Made by a program: the position numbers and the translations under genes. The notes under the pieces are model-generated. The model was given only the letters and a program-made list of their open reading frames with translations. It was not told the DNA's origin and did not search any database. Below, one piece after another: positions 33,121-42,629 of a DNA stretch of 64,000 bases. Each line of letters starts with the position of its first letter. The first letter of the stretch is position 1. Source of the stretch: an uncultured Christensenella sp. (GTDB lineage Bacteria > Bacillota > Clostridia > Christensenellales > Borkfalkiaceae); the NCBI GenBank assembly GCA_910577055.1, contig CAJTKX010000005.1:52481-116480 (forward strand), written 5' to 3'.

Positions 33121-33149
33121 TTGCCAAAGCGCACGGTTTGTGCTAAAAT
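33121..33149 (+). promoter_or_regulatory. Promoter of the SGNH hydrolase gene
   Basis: TTGCCA (33121-33126) and TAAAAT (33144-33149) are 17 bases apart, and a TG dinucleotide one base before the -10 makes it an extended -10 promoter. Confidence 0.75.
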
Positions 33150-33171
33150 AGGGCTAATAAGTGAGGGAATT

Positions 33172-33780
33172 ATGAGGATAGTATTTTTCGGGGATTCTAT
33201 AACCGACTGCGGAAGGGATAGAAATAATATAAAATCGCTTGGCAACGGCTACGTTAAAATTTTGTCGGACAAGTTGCGCCCTATCTATCCCGATACCGAT
33301 ATCGAGCTGATAAATAAAGGCGTGTCCGGTAACGAGGTTTCGGACCTTTTGGCGCGCGTTGACTCCGACGTTATTGCGTTAAAGCCCGACGCCGTCGTCA
33401 TCATGATTGGAATAAACAACACCATACACGAGTTCAAAATAGATAAAAAGCTTGATTTGAGGCAGTTCGAAAACGACTTGAAAGAGCTTTTAAAGCGCAT
33501 CAAAAAAGAGGGAATAGCGGTCATTTTCTTGGAGCCGTTCTTGTTGCCCGCGCCCGACAAGCTAAGAATGAGGAAGCTTTTCAACGAAGAGCTTGCTATA
33601 ATAAATCGGGTTGCTTTGAAAAATGCGGACGAGTTCGTTGCCTATGACGAAATGTTCAACGGCTTGTGCGAAAGGCTTCCGTATTCCGAATATTCTTTGG
33701 ACGGCGTTCACCCCACGCACCGCGGCTCGCGGCTTATTGCCGACCAAGCCATAAAAGCGATAAGAAAGCACTTGCTTTAA
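33172..33780 (+). CDS. SGNH/GDSL-type esterase
   Basis: A 202-residue SGNH hydrolase. Block I is FFGDSITDCG with the catalytic Ser9. Block II is NKGVSGNEVSDL, block III is IGINNT in place of GxND, and block V is DGVHPTHRG with the catalytic Asp and His. There is no signal peptide, so it acts in the cytosol, probably on an ester such as an acetylated sugar. GAGGG six bases before the ATG at 33172 and the promoter at 33121 fix the start; the longer upstream frame belongs to an older gene fragment. The PD-(D/E)XK-like gene follows after 25 bases. Confidence 0.92.
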   Translation: MRIVFFGDSITDCGRDRNNIKSLGNGYVKILSDKLRPIYPDTDIELINKGVSGNEVSDLLARVDSDVIALKPDAVVIMIGINNTIHEFKIDKKLDLRQFENDLKELLKRIKKEGIAVIFLEPFLLPAPDKLRMRKLFNEELAIINRVALKNADEFVAYDEMFNGLCERLPYSEYSLDGVHPTHRGSRLIADQAIKAIRKHLL

Positions 33781-33805
33781 AATAAGATATTAAAAGGAGA
33801 TAATT

Positions 33806-34564
33806 ATAGGCGTTTCAGTTACTAAACGAATTAAAGAAATTAAGCAACCGCGTGGGGGATATATTAATCCTAGAAACATGGAGATTATACATCTTTCATT
33901 TATTAATGAATTAAAAACGGAAAACTTAGAATCGAATATAATTGGAATGGCGGTTGAATATTTGACAAGATTTATGTTAACAAAATGTGTTTACATAGCA
34001 TTTGAAGTATCTGTATGGGGTGCTGAAATTATTGGCGAAGAAGAAATAGCAAATGAGTTGCTTGAAAATATTATAGGTTTGGATGAAACGTCGATAGCTT
34101 GTGCTTGTGAATTGGTAAAGTTTGATGTTTATTATAGGCAGCGTTCAATTGGTTATTGTGAACCGCGACCTAAAACGGTTCCTAACGCCGAAACGATTTA
34201 TAATATTAAAGAAATGGTGGAAAGGAGTATAAAATTTTTCAATGAGTATGGACCAATTACAAAAGCTGGTTTTACTTTTGAGGGAGGTTATACTAAAATA
34301 ATAGATACTGGCGATGGGGATTTCTTAACAAAAGATACATTATGGGATTTTAAAGTGTTAAAAAACCCTCCAACTAATGAACATACTTTGCAATTATTAG
34401 TCTATTATTTAATGGGTAAACATTCTGAAAACAATAAGGAATTCAATACTATTAAATATATAGGAATTTATAATCCTAGATTAAATAGCATTTATCGTTA
34501 TGCTATTGATAAAATTAGTAGTGAAACCATTAAGGAAGTTGAAAAATCCGTTATTGGTTATTAA
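33806..34564 (+). CDS. PD-(D/E)XK nuclease-like protein with non-ATG start (ATA or ATT)
   Basis: The first ATG in frame (33878) leaves off a well-formed N-terminus: reading from ATA at 33806 gives GVSVTKRIKEIKQPRGGYIN. A strong AAGGAG (33794-33799) lies six bases before the ATA; an ATT three bases earlier (33803) is the other candidate. The 252-residue protein has GDGDF with Asp172 and LWDFKV with Asp181/Lys183, followed by HTLQLLVYYLMG. This matches the D...(D/E)xK...Q...Y core of RecB/Cas4-like nucleases. It belongs to a family seen widely in Bacillota that lacks a known role. The gene is clearly AT-richer than its neighbours, pointing to transfer. Confidence 0.75.
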   Translation: MGVSVTKRIKEIKQPRGGYINPRNMEIIHLSFINELKTENLESNIIGMAVEYLTRFMLTKCVYIAFEVSVWGAEIIGEEEIANELLENIIGLDETSIACACELVKFDVYYRQRSIGYCEPRPKTVPNAETIYNIKEMVERSIKFFNEYGPITKAGFTFEGGYTKIIDTGDGDFLTKDTLWDFKVLKNPPTNEHTLQLLVYYLMGKHSENNKEFNTIKYIGIYNPRLNSIYRYAIDKISSETIKEVEKSVIGY

Positions 34565-34584
34565 AATAATCCTATAAAATTAAC

Positions 34585-34617
34585 AGCCGCCCGCGCTATG
34601 ATATTGCGCGGGCGGCT
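34585..34617. terminator. GC-rich terminator hairpin
   Basis: AGCCGCCCGCGC and GCGCGGGCGGCT pair around a nine-base loop, after the nuclease-like gene. Confidence 0.75.
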
Positions 34618-34695
34618 TTCGACAATAAAGCAAGTCGGCGATAGGGCTGTTAAATCTCGTCATAATTTTTTGTCGGTAAATTTACAAAGAGATAG

Positions 34696-34775
34696 AAAAA
34701 GGGGGTTGTATTTCAACAACCCCACGTTGCAAATGGCAACTATTATTTGCGCTTGGCTTAATGCCTACGCTCTAT
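34696..34775 (-). ncRNA. Candidate small RNA downstream of sdaA
   Basis: On the minus strand a promoter (34781-34808) is followed by about 80 bases and a clear rho-independent terminator: GGGGTTGT/ACAACCCC (34702-34723) then TTTTT. Two further hairpins precede it, one with GGC/GCC and GCG/CGC pairs around GCGTAGGC...GCCAAGCGC and one GTTGC-CATTT-GCAAC. No ORF is present. The promoter begins 15 bases or more after the sdaA stop (34829), so the RNA is independent of sdaA read-through. I recognise no known family. Confidence 0.6.
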
Positions 34776-34780
34776 TAAAT

Positions 34781-34808
34781 ATTATATTCATTATTTATCA
34801 AAAGTCAA
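34781..34808 (-). promoter_or_regulatory. Promoter of the candidate small RNA
   Basis: TTGACT (34803-34808) and TATAAT (34781-34786) on the minus strand, 16 bases apart, just after the sdaA stop codon. Confidence 0.65.
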
Positions 34809-34828
34809 TACTTTTTAAGAAACTTTGA

Positions 34829-34844
34829 TTAAACGGAACGCTTA
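34829..34844. repeat. Dispersed TTAAACG palindrome at the sdaA stop
   Basis: TTAAACG-GAA-CGCTTA matches the 66-base repeat motif with one change and encodes the last sdaA codons and stop. Confidence 0.6.
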
Positions 34845-36064
34845 TTTTTGGGCAACTCGTAATATCTTGCAAGCCCGCCCGACGAGGTTTCGCGGTAGCT
34901 GTTCAAAAGGTCGCGCCCCGTGTTGTACATAGTTTTAACGATAACGTCAAAGCGGATTTTGCGGCTGTCTGCCAAAAAGTTTGCAAGCGATAAAGCGTTA
35001 ATTGCGCGCATTGCCGCAACGGCGTTTCTCTCTATGCACGGTATCTGCACCAACCCCGCAATGGGGTCGCAAGTCAAGCCCAAATGATGCTCCATAGCAA
35101 CCTCGGCGGCGTACTCTATTTGCCCCAAGCCCATTTCGAACAATTCCGCCAACGCAGCGGCAGCCATCGAACAAGCCGAGCCTATCTCCGCTTGACAACC
35201 GCACTCCGCGCCGCTTATGGATGCGTTTTTCTTTATCAAATTTCCTATAATTCCGCCCGCGGCAAGCGCGCGTACAACTTGCTCGTCCGAAAAACCGCGC
35301 TCGTCTTGCATATATTTCAATACGGAAGGTACTACGCCGCACGCTCCGCAAGTAGGTGCGGTGACTATAATCCCGCCCGCGGCGTTCTGCTCGCCCGTGG
35401 CGAACGCATACGAGCATACAAGTCTGTTCTCGCGGGTTTGGGCGGACTCGTCTATATGGCGCTGATTATAAAGCTTTTGCGCCCGCCTTTTTGTGCCCAA
35501 TATTCCCGGTAAAGTGCCCGAAACGGACAAGCCCTCTTGTATAGTCTGTTTCATTCTCTCCCAAACGGTGAGAAGAAAGTCGAAAATTTCCTTGCCCTCG
35601 CACAGCTCCGCATACTGCCAAAGCCGCATATTGTGCGCCTTGCAGTAGTCCGAAATCTCTGTAAAAGTATTCAAGGGGTAAATGTTGTCGTCGGCGTACT
35701 TTTCATATTTTTCGGGCGGTTCGCCGTCAAAAACGACCGTGCCGCCGCCAACGCTGTAAACGCGCTTATTATCAAGAAGTTCTCCGCTTTTGTAAACCTC
35801 TATGTCCATAGTGTTTGGGTGGACGGGGCAAGGCGTTTCAACGTCGAACTCCACCGTACATTTCACGGGCTTTGCCGTTTTTGTAATTACCGTCTGCGTG
35901 CCGTGCCCCTCGCCCGTCAAGGCAAGCGAGCCGTAAAGCGTAACCTTTAAATTGTCCGCCTTGGGGTAAAGACGGCGGATTATTTTAATCGCCCTTTCGG
36001 GACCCATCGTGTGGGAAGAGGAAGGACCTCTGCCGGTTTTATAAATTTCTCTCAACGATTGCAT
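34829..36064 (-). CDS. sdaA: L-serine dehydratase, iron-sulfur-dependent, single chain
   Basis: A cytosolic [4Fe-4S] enzyme turning L-serine into pyruvate and ammonia. The 411 residues join a beta domain (GPSSSHTMGPERA, GSLALTGEGHGT) to an alpha domain (TCGACGVVPSVLKY, GAECGCQAEIGSACSM, LTCDPIAGLVQIPC) that supplies the cluster cysteines. The single-chain form is shorter than the E. coli enzyme of about 454 residues. The last codons overlap a TTAAACG-type palindrome (34829-34844). GAGG five bases before the ATG directly abuts a strong hairpin of a leader nearly 200 bases long, suggesting post-transcriptional control. Confidence 0.96.
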   Translation of the reverse strand: MQSLREIYKTGRGPSSSHTMGPERAIKIIRRLYPKADNLKVTLYGSLALTGEGHGTQTVITKTAKPVKCTVEFDVETPCPVHPNTMDIEVYKSGELLDNKRVYSVGGGTVVFDGEPPEKYEKYADDNIYPLNTFTEISDYCKAHNMRLWQYAELCEGKEIFDFLLTVWERMKQTIQEGLSVSGTLPGILGTKRRAQKLYNQRHIDESAQTRENRLVCSYAFATGEQNAAGGIIVTAPTCGACGVVPSVLKYMQDERGFSDEQVVRALAAGGIIGNLIKKNASISGAECGCQAEIGSACSMAAAALAELFEMGLGQIEYAAEVAMEHHLGLTCDPIAGLVQIPCIERNAVAAMRAINALSLANFLADSRKIRFDVIVKTMYNTGRDLLNSYRETSSGGLARYYELPKNKRSV

Positions 36065-36256
36065 AAAAGCCTCACAAATATTTTGCGCTATTCTGCGCGC
36101 AAAATATTTTGTGACTCCAAGGGGCTTCTCGCCCCTTGTGCCGCAATTTTAACGGCACACACAAATATAATTGCGGCACCTCACCCTCGCTGAGGCGCAG
36201 ACATGCGCAAATTGGGTGCGCGAGCAAAAAGCGTGGTTTTTGCTCGCGCCGTCTAT
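36065..36256 (-). promoter_or_regulatory. Long structured 5' leader of sdaA
   Basis: Transcription from the promoter at 36263-36291 would give a leader of about 190 bases without an ORF. Successive hairpins, listed from the RNA 5' end, are a 13-base perfect stem (36218-36249), a stem around TGAGG/CCTCA (36176-36198), a 10-base perfect stem (36139-36178), an 8-base CAAGGGGC/GCCCCTTG stem (36118-36138) and a 16-base stem with one bulge (36073-36113). The second and third share bases 36176-36178 and so partly exclude each other. The last touches the ribosome binding site GAGG (36070-36073). I recognise no known riboswitch; a cis-regulatory RNA is inferred. Confidence 0.6.
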
Positions 36257-36262
36257 AATTTA

Positions 36263-36291
36263 ATTTTAAACCCGAGGGGGGAAATTGTCAA
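36263..36291 (-). promoter_or_regulatory. Sigma-A promoter of sdaA
   Basis: On the minus strand, perfect TTGACA (36286-36291) and TAAAAT (36263-36268) are 17 bases apart. Confidence 0.82.
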
Positions 36292-36378
36292 CGGAATAAA
36301 AAAATATGTAACTTTTTTGTTTAACGGGGCAAATAAAGTTTTATATTAATATTGTAAAGAAAAACTGTGAGATGAAAA

Positions 36379-36903
36379 ATGGCGAAGAAAAAAGACGAAT
36401 TAAAACATAATCCCGAAGAGGAGAACGAGGGCGCGGAAGAGCTTCAAGCAAAAGAGCCTTCCGAGCTTGAAAAAACAACCGCCCTTGCCGAGGACTACAA
36501 ACGAAAGTGGTATTCGGTTTCAGCCGAGTACGACAATTACAGAAAGCGCAACCAAGCCGCAGTGTCTAAGGCTTACGCGGACGGCGCAGCGGAGGCGGTT
36601 TTGAAGCTGCTGCCCGTTGCGGACAACTTCGGCTACGCGCTTGACGGAGCTTCGGACGAAAAGACCAAAGCGGGAATCGATAAGGTTATAAAAAGCTTTG
36701 CAAATATCCTTTCCTCGCTCGGCATCGAAGAAATCACGGTCGAGGCGGGCGCAGACTTCGACGAAAGCGTAATGGAGGCGGTTTTAAACTTCCCTTGCGG
36801 CGACGGCGAAGAACCCAACAAAGTAAAACAAATTTTAAAGAAGGGCTATAAGACAAAGGACGGAAAGGTTATCCGCTATTGTCAAGTAGCAGTCACAATA
36901 TAA
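36379..36903 (+). CDS. grpE: Nucleotide exchange factor GrpE
   Basis: The 174-residue cochaperone releases ADP from DnaK. An acidic, Glu-rich N-terminus leads into the long coiled coil (ALAEDYKRKWYSVSAEYDNYRKR) and the beta domain (GDGEEPNKVKQILKKGYKTKDGKVIRYCQVAV). It opens a grpE-dnaK-dnaJ unit with 18 bases before dnaK. hrcA is not in front of it as in most Bacillota, and I see no CIRCE inverted repeat upstream, so heat-shock control differs or lies elsewhere. Confidence 0.95.
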   Translation: MAKKKDELKHNPEEENEGAEELQAKEPSELEKTTALAEDYKRKWYSVSAEYDNYRKRNQAAVSKAYADGAAEAVLKLLPVADNFGYALDGASDEKTKAGIDKVIKSFANILSSLGIEEITVEAGADFDESVMEAVLNFPCGDGEEPNKVKQILKKGYKTKDGKVIRYCQVAVTI

Positions 36904-36906
36904 TAA

Positions 36907-38709
<1,803 letters not shown>

Positions 38710-38725
38710 TAAAACAAAATAAAGT

Positions 38726-38751
38726 AAAGGGGTGTTCCGCAACACCCCTTT
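38726..38751 (+). terminator. Hairpin between dnaK and dnaJ
   Basis: AAAGGGGTGTT and AACACCCCTTT form a perfect 11-base stem with a CCGC loop. Without a long T tract it may be a partial terminator that lowers dnaJ expression relative to dnaK. Confidence 0.6.
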
Positions 38752-38768
38752 AAGCGGTTTTTAACATT

Positions 38769-39920
38769 ATGGCAGAAAAAAAGAATTATTACGATATCCT
38801 CGGCGTTTCCAAAACGGCGTCTCAAGACGAAATTAAGTCGGCTTACAGAAAGCTTGCAAAGCAGTATCACCCCGACTTTCACCCGGGCGACGCGGCGGCT
38901 GCGGAGAAGTTCAAAGAGATAAACGAAGCTAACGAGGTGCTTTCGGACGAAAACAAGCGCAAGCAGTACGACTATGAGCTTGAACACCCGGGTATGGGCG
39001 GCGGCAACCCGTTCGGCGGGTTCGGCGGCAATCCCTTCGGCGGCGGAATGGGCGGCTTCGAGGATATCATCAACTCCGTATTCGGCGGCGGGTTCGGCGG
39101 CGGCAGCGCGCAGACGGCAACGCCGCGCGGCGCGGATATTCAACAGACTATAAACCTTTCTTTCCTCGACGCGATAAAGGGCTGCACCAAGACGGTCAGT
39201 TATATGCGTAACGAGCCTTGCACGTCGTGTAACGGCACGGGCGCCAAGGGCGGCACGGCATACCAAAAATGTTCGCGTTGCGGCGGCAGCGGTAGGGTTA
39301 AGTTCCAACAAGATACTATTTTCGGCAGAACCATTCAAGTTGCGGGCTGTCCGGACTGCGGCGGCACGGGCAAGAAAATCCTCGATAGGTGTCCCGACTG
39401 TAAGGGCAAGGGATATCAGCGCAAGGAAACAAGGTTTTCCGTCAATATCCCCGCCGGCGTCGATAAGGACAGCTCGCTTAGAAAGCGCGGTTACGGTCAA
39501 GCTGCGGGCAACGGCGGCGAAAGCGGTGATTTGTATATAAACTTCCATATCGAGCCGCACAAGCTTTTGCAACGTGAGGACAGAGATTTATACGTCACCG
39601 TGCCTATTTCATACAAAACGGCGGTTTGCGGCGGAAAAATTCAAGTGCCGGGCATCGACGATATGTTAGAGCTTACTATTCCCGAGTGCACTCCCGCGGG
39701 CACGCGCTTCTGCTTGCGTGGCAAGGGCGTTAAAACCGTTCACGGCACCGGCAACCTTTATGTAACCGTAGAAATAGACGTTCCACAAAAACTTTCCCGT
39801 GAGCAAGCTAAAAAGCTTGGCGAGTATGAGGACAGCGTGCCTTTGAAGTCTTGCGACAAAATGCAAAAATATTCAAACAACGTTTCGGCTGTCTACGGTA
39901 AAAAAGTGGAAAAGCAATAA
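38769..39920 (+). CDS. dnaJ: Chaperone DnaJ (Hsp40)
   Basis: The 383-residue cochaperone stimulates DnaK ATPase and delivers clients. The J domain includes HPD at residues 34-36. A Gly/Phe-rich linker ([16 protein letters not shown]) follows, then four zinc-binding CxxCxGxG repeats ([32 protein letters not shown]) and the C-terminal beta domains. The ribosome binding site is weak, so the gene may depend on read-through from dnaK. A terminator follows. Confidence 0.97.
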   Translation: MAEKKNYYDILGVSKTASQDEIKSAYRKLAKQYHPDFHPGDAAAAEKFKEINEANEVLSDENKRKQYDYELEHPGMGGGNPFGGFGGNPFGGGMGGFEDIINSVFGGGFGGGSAQTATPRGADIQQTINLSFLDAIKGCTKTVSYMRNEPCTSCNGTGAKGGTAYQKCSRCGGSGRVKFQQDTIFGRTIQVAGCPDCGGTGKKILDRCPDCKGKGYQRKETRFSVNIPAGVDKDSSLRKRGYGQAAGNGGESGDLYINFHIEPHKLLQREDRDLYVTVPISYKTAVCGGKIQVPGIDDMLELTIPECTPAGTRFCLRGKGVKTVHGTGNLYVTVEIDVPQKLSREQAKKLGEYEDSVPLKSCDKMQKYSNNVSAVYGKKVEKQ

Positions 39921-39929
39921 ATTATAAAA

Positions 39930-39955
39930 AAGCGGCAAGTTTCAGCTTGCCGCTT
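39930..39955. terminator. Terminator after dnaJ
   Basis: AAGCGGCAAG and CTTGCCGCTT form a perfect 10-base stem around TTTCAG, with A-rich sequence before and AT-rich sequence after it. Confidence 0.75.
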
Positions 39956-39976
39956 CATATTATATTAGGGGCAAAC

Positions 39977-40183
39977 TGTGGATAACTTTCAAAAAAACGC
40001 TAATTTTGCGGGCAAAGCAAGGGGGTTATCCACCAAAAGTTGTCCACAAATTTTTGTTTACAAAGTTTTAAAATGAATATATGCAAGAAAGTTATCCACA
40101 AGTTATTAACATTCCCGCAAAATAGACTTAAATTCGCCCGTTTTCGACACGAACGTTTATTTATTTGAATAATTTTATCCACA
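39977..40183. other. Cluster of five DnaA boxes
   Basis: The gap between dnaJ and the DUF3737 gene holds three perfect DnaA boxes (TTATCCACA at 40092-40100 and 40175-40183, and its complement at 39977-39985) and two with one mismatch (TTATCCACC at 40026-40034, TTGTCCACA at 40040-40048). Four point one way and one the other, and AT-rich stretches lie between them. Such density points to DnaA binding: either an origin-like site or a DnaA-titrating cluster as known in Bacillus. dnaA, dnaN and rpmH are absent from the window. Confidence 0.75.
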
Positions 40184-40210
40184 ATATCGTTTTTATGCAT
40201 AACGAAGCAA

Positions 40211-40241
40211 ACAAAAGCCCCGCGCAGTAAGGCGCGGGGCT
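40211..40241 (-). terminator. Terminator of the DUF3737 gene
   Basis: On the minus strand AGCCCCGCGC/GCGCGGGGCT pair around a six-base loop and are followed by TTTGTTTG. Confidence 0.82.
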
Positions 40242-40245
40242 GAAT

Positions 40246-41097
40246 TTATCTTTTAATAACTTTGCCTTTACAAGGATATAGGTCAGAGTCGAAAATTATC
40301 TCGCCGTAGCCGTCCGCAACAATTCGCCCGCTTTTCGGGTTCTTTACGGATAACACTTCGCCTTGAATTTCTGCGTTTACGTCCGAGTATTCGAACGCCA
40401 AATCACAGCCTTCGGTGCGACAATTTATAAGTTTAAGCTTTTTACAATAGCAAAGGGGCTGCGTGCCCGTAATAAGGCAATTTATAAGCGTCAGTCCCTT
40501 GGAGTACCACCCAAGGTATTCTCCGCGCAGTACCGAATTTTTAACGGTTATATTCTCTGAGTGCCAAAATGCGTCTTTGGTGGAAAAGTCGCAGTCCTCT
40601 ATAACGGCGTTTTTTACATATTGGAAAGAGTATTTCCCGCTGAACTTCACGTTTTTAAAGGTAAGGTTTTTACTTTCGAACATAAAGTATTCGCTTACCG
40701 CCTCGCAGTTATTGAGAATTATACCGTCGCACCGCCAACCGAATTCCGGTGAAATTATTTTACACTCGGAAACTATTATGCCCTTGCACTCGCGCAAGGC
40801 TTTAATTCCGCCAATCGTACTGCCCTCTATAATTCCGCCCGTGCAATACCACAGCGCGGCGCGTGTTTTTTCGTCCATTTCGCAGTTTGAAACGGTAAAA
40901 TCGTTTGCGTGCCAAACGGGATAGCGGAGGGAGAAAGCACAACCCTCTACAACAATTTTTCTGCACTCTTTGAGTACGGACTCGCCGTCCGCGGGACCCG
41001 CAAACACACAGTTTATGACATCTGCGTCTTCAAGGTTATAAAGCGCGCGTTCTTCGTCGTAATTAAGCCCTTCTATAATTCGTCTTTTGTTAATCAT
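40246..41097 (-). CDS. DUF3737 right-handed beta-helix protein
   Basis: The 283-residue protein consists of short repeating strands (VINCVF, IVVEGCAF, FTVSNCEM, IIEGSTI, IIVSECKI, NLTFKNVKFSG, NAVIEDCDFS) typical of a right-handed parallel beta helix, and matches the DUF3737 family found in gut bacteria. Family function is unknown. No signal peptide or catalytic motif is visible. The ATG at 41097 starts the family N-terminus INKRRIIEGLNYDEERALYNLEDA in short form (two adjoining segments). The -10 box lies six bases before it, so the transcript should be leaderless; the upstream TTG is part of the -35 box. Confidence 0.85.
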   Translation of the reverse strand: MINKRRIIEGLNYDEERALYNLEDADVINCVFAGPADGESVLKECRKIVVEGCAFSLRYPVWHANDFTVSNCEMDEKTRAALWYCTGGIIEGSTIGGIKALRECKGIIVSECKIISPEFGWRCDGIILNNCEAVSEYFMFESKNLTFKNVKFSGKYSFQYVKNAVIEDCDFSTKDAFWHSENITVKNSVLRGEYLGWYSKGLTLINCLITGTQPLCYCKKLKLINCRTEGCDLAFEYSDVNAEIQGEVLSVKNPKSGRIVADGYGEIIFDSDLYPCKGKVIKR

Positions 41098-41103
41098 AAC
41101 AAT

Positions 41104-41133
41104 ATTATATAATATTGTATAGGAGTTTATCAA
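41104..41133 (-). promoter_or_regulatory. Promoter giving a leaderless DUF3737 mRNA
   Basis: On the minus strand TTGATA (41128-41133) and TATAAT (41104-41109) are 18 bases apart; only six bases separate the -10 from the ATG. Confidence 0.7.
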
Positions 41134-41161
41134 GCGTTATTTAAATACTTGCATTTTTTTG

Positions 41162-41190
41162 TTGACTTATATCTCGGCAGCACATATAAT
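41162..41190 (+). promoter_or_regulatory. Sigma-A promoter of the MATE gene
   Basis: TTGACT (41162-41167) and TATAAT (41185-41190) with a 17-base spacer. Confidence 0.8.
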
Positions 41191-41256
41191 AGTCGTAATA
41201 TATCGCTCAAAAGCACCTGCCGCTATTGCGACAAGTCTTTTTTTTAAACTTCTAAA

Positions 41257-42591
41257 ATGAGAATACAGCTTTCAGACCATTTCAATTATAAAAGGCTTTT
41301 GCTTTTCGTATTGCCCTCTGTGGTGATGATGGTGTTCACTTCGGTTTACAGCGTTGTGGACGGTCTTTTCGTGTCCATTTTTGCGGGCGAAGAAGCGGTC
41401 AACGCCATTCAATACATATATCCTTTGTTTATGGTTTTCGGCTCAATCGGTTTTATGCTCGGCGCGGGCGGCAGCGCGCTCGTTTCCAAGACGTTGGGCG
41501 AAGGCGATAAGGAGAGGGCTAACAAGTATTTTACAATGCTTGTTATCGCTACGGGCGTAATAGGTCTTTTAATCGCTTTGGTGGGGCAGTTCATCGTCGA
41601 ACCCGTCGCCGTGCTTCTTTGCGGCAGTTCCGAGGGCGCAATTTACGAAAACTGCGTTTTATACGGCAGAATCCTTCTCGGCTCTCAGCCGTTCTTTATA
41701 CTGCAAAACATTTTCCAAAGCTTTTTTGTAACGGCGGAAAAACCCCGCCTCGGGCTGTTGGTTACGGGCGGCGCCGGCGTTTTGAATATGGCGCTTGACG
41801 CTATATTCATTGCGGGGTTTAAGTGGGGACTTCTCGGCGCGGCCGTCGCAACCGCGGCAAGCCAACTTTTCGGCGGAGTTTTCCCGCTTATTTATTTCGG
41901 CATAAAGAATAATTCTCTTTTGCGCTTTACAAAAACAAAGTTTTACGGCAAAGCTTTTTTAAAGTCTTGCACTAACGGTTCGTCGGAGTTCTTCTCCAAC
42001 ATTTCGTCCGCGGTGGTCGTCATTCTGTATAACTTCCAAATCCGCTCTTTAATAGGCGAGGCGGGTGTTACGGCATATACCTTTATGGGGTATATCGCGA
42101 TGATTTTCTTCACAATTTTTATGGGTTATTCGGTCGGTTGTGCGCCGCTTATGGGCTACCATTACGGGGCGCAGAATAAGGACGAAATGAAAAATCTATT
42201 CAAAAAAAGCCTAATTATCACCGCGATAACCGCCGTAGTTATGTTCGGTATGACGGAGGGACTTGCGTATCCCTTGATGGCTATGTTTAGACAAAGCGAG
42301 GAAATCACGGGTATAGCAGTGCACGGGTTCAGAATTTATTCTGTTATTTTCGTGTTGTGCGGGTTTAATATATACGGCTCGTCGCTGTTCACTTCGCTGA
42401 ATAACGGGCTTGTATCGGCGCTTATTTCGTTTTTGCGGTCCATAGTCTTTCAAGTCACCTTCGTAATGGTTTTACCCATTTTTATGGGGATAGAGGGGGT
42501 TTGGTGTGCGGGGGTATTCTCCGATATAGCTTCGTTTATTATAACTTTAATTTTTGTTTTGTGTTACCGAAAAAAATACGGATATCTTTAA
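41257..42591 (+). CDS. MATE family efflux transporter
   Basis: A 444-residue, twelve-helix membrane protein of the multidrug and toxin extrusion family, exporting drugs or metabolites in exchange for Na+ or H+. The N-terminal half contains VLPSVVMMVFTSVYSVVDGLFVS and the typical GSGGALVSK-like motif as GAGGSALVSKTLGEG. The C-terminal half includes YSVGCAPLMGYHYGAQ. The substrate cannot be predicted. No clear ribosome binding site precedes the ATG, although the promoter is strong. A perfect terminator follows. Confidence 0.93.
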   Translation: MRIQLSDHFNYKRLLLFVLPSVVMMVFTSVYSVVDGLFVSIFAGEEAVNAIQYIYPLFMVFGSIGFMLGAGGSALVSKTLGEGDKERANKYFTMLVIATGVIGLLIALVGQFIVEPVAVLLCGSSEGAIYENCVLYGRILLGSQPFFILQNIFQSFFVTAEKPRLGLLVTGGAGVLNMALDAIFIAGFKWGLLGAAVATAASQLFGGVFPLIYFGIKNNSLLRFTKTKFYGKAFLKSCTNGSSEFFSNISSAVVVILYNFQIRSLIGEAGVTAYTFMGYIAMIFFTIFMGYSVGCAPLMGYHYGAQNKDEMKNLFKKSLIITAITAVVMFGMTEGLAYPLMAMFRQSEEITGIAVHGFRIYSVIFVLCGFNIYGSSLFTSLNNGLVSALISFLRSIVFQVTFVMVLPIFMGIEGVWCAGVFSDIASFIITLIFVLCYRKKYGYL

Positions 42592-42593
42592 AT

Positions 42594-42627
42594 AAAAGCG
42601 GCGCAGCCCAATGGCTGCGCCGCTTTT
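42594..42627. terminator. Bidirectional terminator (15-base-pair stem)
   Basis: AAAAGCGGCGCAGCC and its exact complement flank CAAT. It ends the MATE gene and the convergent ABC operon, whose stop codon is three bases away. Confidence 0.9.
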
Positions 42628-42629
42628 AT

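Noticed and set aside
32848-33171. N-terminal extension of the SGNH hydrolase
   Set aside because: A promoter and a strong ribosome binding site lie directly before the ATG at 33172, and the extension resembles a different membrane protein.
36065-36256. T-box or glycine riboswitch in front of sdaA
   Set aside because: No TGGNACCGCG-like T-box sequence and no paired glycine aptamer core can be seen.
39977-40183. Calling the DnaA-box cluster the chromosomal origin outright
   Set aside because: dnaA, dnaN and other usual neighbours are absent and strand bias does not change, so only a DnaA-box cluster is reported.
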